47,245 nt of DNA from an uncultured Alphaproteobacteria bacterium (GTDB taxonomy: Bacteria; Pseudomonadota; Alphaproteobacteria; Rickettsiales; CAIJLX01), in contig CAIJLX010000057.1 in the NCBI GenBank assembly GCA_903821695.1, forward strand, positions 1-47,245. The letters run 5' to 3'. Every line of letters starts with the position of its first letter. Position 1 is the stretch's first letter. The translations under genes and the position numbers were made by a program. This document shows positions 44,335-47,245 of the stretch, one piece after another. Under the pieces are notes generated by a model, which saw only the letters and a list, made by a program, of their open reading frames with translations, had not been told where the DNA came from and did not search any database.

Positions 44335-45034
44335 CACTCGGCACACGCAGCGGCGTATTGGAAAGCGAAATAAACGCATCCATCGCTAGGGCAAACAGTT
44401 TGGGCAAGGTTTGCTTTGGCGCGCCAATAGACCGCACCGGGCGATCAAATGGCAACAGATAGGTTTCATGCCCGCTCCAGCCCATAATGCCGCGCATAAA
44501 CCGCGCACGCTCCTTCAAATGCCGGGCAGCGAGAATCACTTCCCTATCCATCAAACGGAAATCGCCCGTATTAGGAATAATCGGCACAAGGCTCACTTTA
44601 TTCATCAGCCAATAAAACAGTGCAGCTGGCAAAATTTTAAAAACCGATTCACCCTTGCGCGACTTACGCTGGCCCAGCACGACTTTATATCCTTCGCGCC
44701 ATTTTTCGACCATTTGCGGAATTAATGAAGGCGGATCTTGTAAATCCGCATCCAACATAATGGTCGCTTTGCCGCTCGCATGATCAATCCCCGCCGTCAT
44801 CGCCGCTTCCTTGCCAAAATTGCGGCTGAAGCTAAGCACTTTTACGCGCGCATCCTTGGCATGTTGCTTTTGCAAACGCACGAACGTGTCGTCTTTACTA
44901 CCATCATCAATAGCGATGATTTCCCATTCGCTGGTCACTTTTTCAAGTACAGGAATCGTTGCAGCGAAAAAGGCTTCCACTGCTTCCGATTCATTATACA
45001 TCGGAACGACAACGCTTATGAGCGGCTGGCTCAT
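44090..45034 (-). CDS. Polyprenyl-phosphate glycosyltransferase (GT2, GtrB/ArnC-like)
   Basis: The 314-residue protein has a GT2 catalytic domain with ISVVVPMYNESE, IAIDDGSKDDT and the donor/metal motif MLDADLQDPP, plus FRLMDREV, and two C-terminal helices (about 230-290) followed by the conserved LSRVYRETRNQPLYYV. This is the arrangement of GtrB, ArnC and dolichol-phosphate-mannose synthase-like enzymes, which charge a polyprenyl phosphate with a sugar. Such donors are used by GT-C enzymes, and two GT-C-like genes converge on it. Its last 245 bases overlap the 3' end of the second GT-C-like gene. It overlaps the PHB depolymerase stop by four bases. Confidence 0.93.
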   Translation of the reverse strand: MSQPLISVVVPMYNESEAVEAFFAATIPVLEKVTSEWEIIAIDDGSKDDTFVRLQKQHAKDARVKVLSFSRNFGKEAAMTAGIDHASGKATIMLDADLQDPPSLIPQMVEKWREGYKVVLGQRKSRKGESVFKILPAALFYWLMNKVSLVPIIPNTGDFRLMDREVILAARHLKERARFMRGIMGWSGHETYLLPFDRPVRSIGAPKQTLPKLFALAMDAFISLSNTPLRVPSVIGLVICVLSVCSLFFSVPLVFSLLFFCVGLQFLCLGLLGEYLSRVYRETRNQPLYYVTATLGHVEKAPGNDPAASSPKGF

Positions 45035-46272
45035 TTTTCTTGCGAGGCGGTGAATTTGCGGATCACCGGCAGAATCTGATCGCGGAATTTGCGGCCGTTA
45101 AAGCTGCCGTAATGACCGACGCCTTTTTGCATGTGATAATGCTTTTTGCTTTCCGCCAAATTCTTCGTGATTTTGAGCGCGGCCTTCGTTTGGCCAAGGC
45201 CTGAAATGTCATCCAGCTCACCCTCAATCGCGATGATGCCTGTTTTAGTAATCGCATTCGGATCAACAATTTTGCCCAAGCATTCCCATTTGCCGCGTGG
45301 CAGCGCATGGTCTTTGAACACCACTTGCAGGGTTTGCAGATAAAACTCTGCCGGCAAATCCATCACCGAGAGATATTCATTATAGAATTTCTTATGACTC
45401 GTCGCGCTTTCGCCATCGCCCTTCACCAGGTTCAGGAACAGGTTGAAATGCTCGCCCATATGGCGCTCCATGTTCATCGACATAAAGCCGGTCAACTGCA
45501 CAAACCCAGGATAAACACGGCGCATCGCACCCGCATAATTCATCGGCACACGCGAAATCACATGGCGTTCAAACCATTCGATCGGGCGATATTCGGCGAA
45601 GTGATTCACCTGCGTTGGGTTACGGCGCGTATCAATCGGCCCACCGATCAAAATCATGCTACGTGGCGTTTTCGGATTTTTCGCCGCAGACATCAACGCC
45701 ACAGCACCCATCACCGGCACCGAAGGCTGACACACCGCCATCACATGCACATCAGGACCTAATTCTTCAATAAACGCGATCGTATAAGCGACATAACTAT
45801 CGAGATCAAACACGCCATCATTCATCGGCACATCGCGAATGTTCAACCAATCGGTGATATACACATCATAATACGGCAACACCGCTTCCACTGTGCCGCG
45901 CAGCAAGGTCGCGTAATGCCCAGACATCGGCGCTGCGATCAATAATGTAGGCTGTTTCGCTTTATTCTTTTTTTCAAAATGCAGCAGATTGCAAAATGTT
46001 TTGCGCATCACGATTTTTTCGGTAACCGGAACGCTCACATTATCGATTTTGGTATGTGTAATACCGAATTCCGGTTTTTTATAATCGCGGGTGATGCGTT
46101 CCATCAGCTCAAACGTCGCGCCGAACATACGGCCATGTTCCGTATAAGACATCGGGTTAAACGGGCTGCCAGAAAAATTCTGCATGCCCTTCGCCATCAG
46201 ATTAAACGGCACCATCGCCGCGCGGCTCATCTCGAGCATCTGATACATATATTCACTAGATTGGGGCATCAT
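45031..46272 (-). CDS. phaZ: Intracellular polyhydroxybutyrate depolymerase
   Basis: PhaZ breaks down stored polyhydroxyalkanoate granules in the cytoplasm. The ATG at 46272 gives MMPQSSEYMYQMLEM, the usual start; the product has 413 residues. The active-site cysteine lies in VMAVCQPSVPVM (C181), the Cys-type nucleophile motif of intracellular depolymerases, with IEGELDDISG (acid) and GVGHYGSFNGRKFR (histidine) near the C-terminus. It implies that the organism stores PHA, although no phaC synthase is in the window. It overlaps the glycosyltransferase gene by four bases. Confidence 0.94.
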   Translation of the reverse strand: MMPQSSEYMYQMLEMSRAAMVPFNLMAKGMQNFSGSPFNPMSYTEHGRMFGATFELMERITRDYKKPEFGITHTKIDNVSVPVTEKIVMRKTFCNLLHFEKKNKAKQPTLLIAAPMSGHYATLLRGTVEAVLPYYDVYITDWLNIRDVPMNDGVFDLDSYVAYTIAFIEELGPDVHVMAVCQPSVPVMGAVALMSAAKNPKTPRSMILIGGPIDTRRNPTQVNHFAEYRPIEWFERHVISRVPMNYAGAMRRVYPGFVQLTGFMSMNMERHMGEHFNLFLNLVKGDGESATSHKKFYNEYLSVMDLPAEFYLQTLQVVFKDHALPRGKWECLGKIVDPNAITKTGIIAIEGELDDISGLGQTKAALKITKNLAESKKHYHMQKGVGHYGSFNGRKFRDQILPVIRKFTASQEK

Positions 46273-46342
46273 AATATTACACTCTTTAGTTGTTGAAGAA
46301 CTTAGACCATAGCACAGCAATGGTTAAGAAAACGCAAACAAA

Positions 46343-46822
46343 TCAAGAGGATAGTAACGCAAGCGGCTCATAAAGTAAATCGAGTGCTTTTTGCAGCGCT
46401 TTGAGACGAATTTCCCGCCGTGTGCCTGAAAAAACATGGTGCCGACACACTGAATGGTCTTCCCCGGCAAGCGCAATGTAGACAGTGCCAACCGGCTTTT
46501 CTGGGCTTCCACCACCCGGTCCTGCGATCCCCGTCACGCTAATCGCAAAGGTTGTTTTCGCTTTCATCCGCATCGCTTCCGCCATTGCCCTCGCCACTTC
46601 CTCACTCACCGCGCCGTGTTTAGCGAGCATCGCCTTCGGCACAGAGAGCAATTCCTGTTTCGACTCATTGGAATAAGTAATCAATCCGGATTGAAACACT
46701 GCGGAGGCACCCGGAATCGCCGTCAACGCCGCCGCCACTTTCCCACCCGTGCAAGATTCGGCAGTCGCAATCGTAACCTTATGCTTAGTCGCCGCCTCAA
46801 TAATATCCCGTGCACGCTGCAT
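46343..46822 (-). CDS. pncC: Nicotinamide-nucleotide amidohydrolase, CinA C-terminal type
   Basis: PncC deamidates nicotinamide mononucleotide in the pyridine nucleotide salvage cycle. The 159-residue protein is the stand-alone CinA C-terminal domain: TIATAESCTGGKVAAALTAIPGAS, GLITYSNESKQELL, GAVSEEVARAMAEAM and VTGIAGPGGGSPEKPVGTVYIAL are all typical. The N-terminal pyrophosphatase domain of full CinA is absent, as in E. coli PncC. Confidence 0.95.
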   Translation of the reverse strand: MQRARDIIEAATKHKVTIATAESCTGGKVAAALTAIPGASAVFQSGLITYSNESKQELLSVPKAMLAKHGAVSEEVARAMAEAMRMKAKTTFAISVTGIAGPGGGSPEKPVGTVYIALAGEDHSVCRHHVFSGTRREIRLKALQKALDLLYEPLALLSS

Positions 46823-46839
46823 GGGCGGGATTATACCAT

Positions 46840-46989
46840 TTATTTTTTTGGCTGTGTAGGGAAACGGCGCGGGTCTTTTTTCTGCTCCTCCGCCATAATC
46901 ATCCGCAGCATCGCCGCCAGATTCTCCTCCGGTAATACGGAAATAAATTTGCGCATGAATTCAAGCTTTTTGCTGTCTTTATCTGGCAT
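46840..46989 (-). CDS. Small protein, 49 residues
   Basis: The ATG at 46989 opens a frame of 49 codons ending at TAA 46840-46842, 17 bases upstream of pncC on the same strand. The product (MPDKDSKKLEFMRKFISVLP start; a helical LAAMLRMIMAEEQKKDP segment; ends TQPKK) is charged and amphipathic, with no signal peptide. No Shine-Dalgarno sequence is evident. The codon usage and position look like a real small gene leading into pncC, but the family is not recognised. Confidence 0.45.
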   Translation of the reverse strand: MPDKDSKKLEFMRKFISVLPEENLAAMLRMIMAEEQKKDPRRFPTQPKK

Positions 46990-47052
46990 TCAAAAAGCAT
47001 ATCACGCACAAGTTAATAATTTATTAATAATTGTATTTTAAGATAAAGAGCT

Positions 47053-47121
47053 ATGAACCTGCATCAAGTAGTCAGAGAATTTAACGCTGCAAATATAGCG
47101 CCACGCATTAGGCACTGTTAA
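47053..47121 (+). pseudogene. Possible gene start interrupted by the right-hand IS
   Basis: An ATG with AAAGAG seven bases upstream opens a frame MNLHQVVREFNAANIAPRI that crosses the presumed IS edge at 47111 and stops four codons later, at TAA 47119-47121 in IS sequence. The frame may be the N-terminus of a gene split by the insertion. It is short and could be chance. Confidence 0.25.
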
Positions 47122-47245
47122 CAAACCTGTATTTTTATGATATAGGTTATGGCGAAAGGGAGATTTTTGCCATGAACAAGCGCTTATATCCTGTGTCTCG
47201 CGAGGTTTTCGATCTTGAAATTCGTCCGATTATTGAGGCGGTGAC
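47111..47245 (+). mobile_element. Left end of an IS5-type insertion sequence (partial)
   Basis: The presumed left end is GGCACTGTTAACAA starting at 47111 directly after ATTA, consistent with the short YTAR/TNA target of IS5-family elements. A transposase start with a GGGAG ribosome binding site follows 61 bases later. The element runs out of the window, so the right end, the target duplication and completeness are unknown. Confidence 0.5.
47172..47245 (+). CDS. IS5-family transposase, N-terminal fragment
   Basis: The 24 codons in view read MNKRLYPVSREVFDLEIRPI and continue off the end. The YP-x-SREVF-x(4)-P-I pattern matches the N-terminus of IS5-type transposases often seen in Rickettsiales and other Alphaproteobacteria. 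GGGAG lies nine bases before the ATG. The DDE core is outside the window, so the assignment is tentative. Confidence 0.5.
   Translation, partial: MNKRLYPVSREVFDLEIRPIIEAV

Overview
This window looks like a chromosomal segment of an alphaproteobacterium with moderate GC. The evidence is the envelope cluster frr-uppS-cdsA-dxr-rseP-bamA-skp-lpxD-fabZ-lpxA, an aa3-type cytochrome oxidase operon (ctaC, ctaD, ctaB), an intracellular PHB depolymerase, and a methyltransferase whose conserved blocks I associate with Alphaproteobacteria. I cannot name the genus. No rRNA, tRNA or CRISPR array was seen. Genes are packed tightly: many neighbours overlap by 1 to 35 bases and no gap reaches 300 bases.

Layout. 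(1) 1-526: the end of an IS630-type transposase abuts a methyltransferase gene that it appears to have truncated. (2) 570-14233, minus strand: one long probable operon from frr through isoprenoid, phospholipid, outer-membrane and lipid A genes to lpxA, followed by a degenerate EAL protein, a PAS plus degenerate GGDEF protein, and recG. (3) 14410-20328, plus strand: a heme cluster, hemL - histidine kinase - response regulator - hemE - protoporphyrinogen oxidase - methyltransferase. HemL belongs to the C5 (glutamate) route to ALA, whereas most Alphaproteobacteria use ALA synthase. (4) 20351-22909, plus: pstB, phoB and a TerC-family membrane protein. (5) 23022-32413, minus: a probable single transcription unit starting with ctaC-ctaD-unknown membrane protein-ctaB-tldD, then plsY, dprA, an AmpG-like transporter, a CheY-like regulator and an Hpt-like protein that lacks the phosphoacceptor histidine. 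(6) 32557-35929, minus: lepA flanked by two proteins of unknown family. (7) 36051-44334, plus: alpha/beta hydrolase, dnaN, tig, serA and two multi-pass membrane proteins that resemble GT-C glycosyltransferases. (8) 44090-46989, minus: a polyprenyl-phosphate glycosyltransferase-like GT2, PHB depolymerase, a PncC/CinA-type amidohydrolase and a small ORF. (9) 47053-47245: a short interrupted ORF and the left end of an IS5-type element.

The most unusual points are the two-component system embedded in a C5-type heme operon, two sets of signalling proteins with lost catalytic motifs (GGDEF/EAL and Hpt), a 245-base tail-to-tail antisense overlap between a GT-C-like gene and the GT2 gene, repeated lysine-rich tails on membrane proteins, and a family of REP-like palindromes with variable stems. 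Both window ends lie in insertion sequences, which suggests (inference) that the assembly broke at repeated elements.
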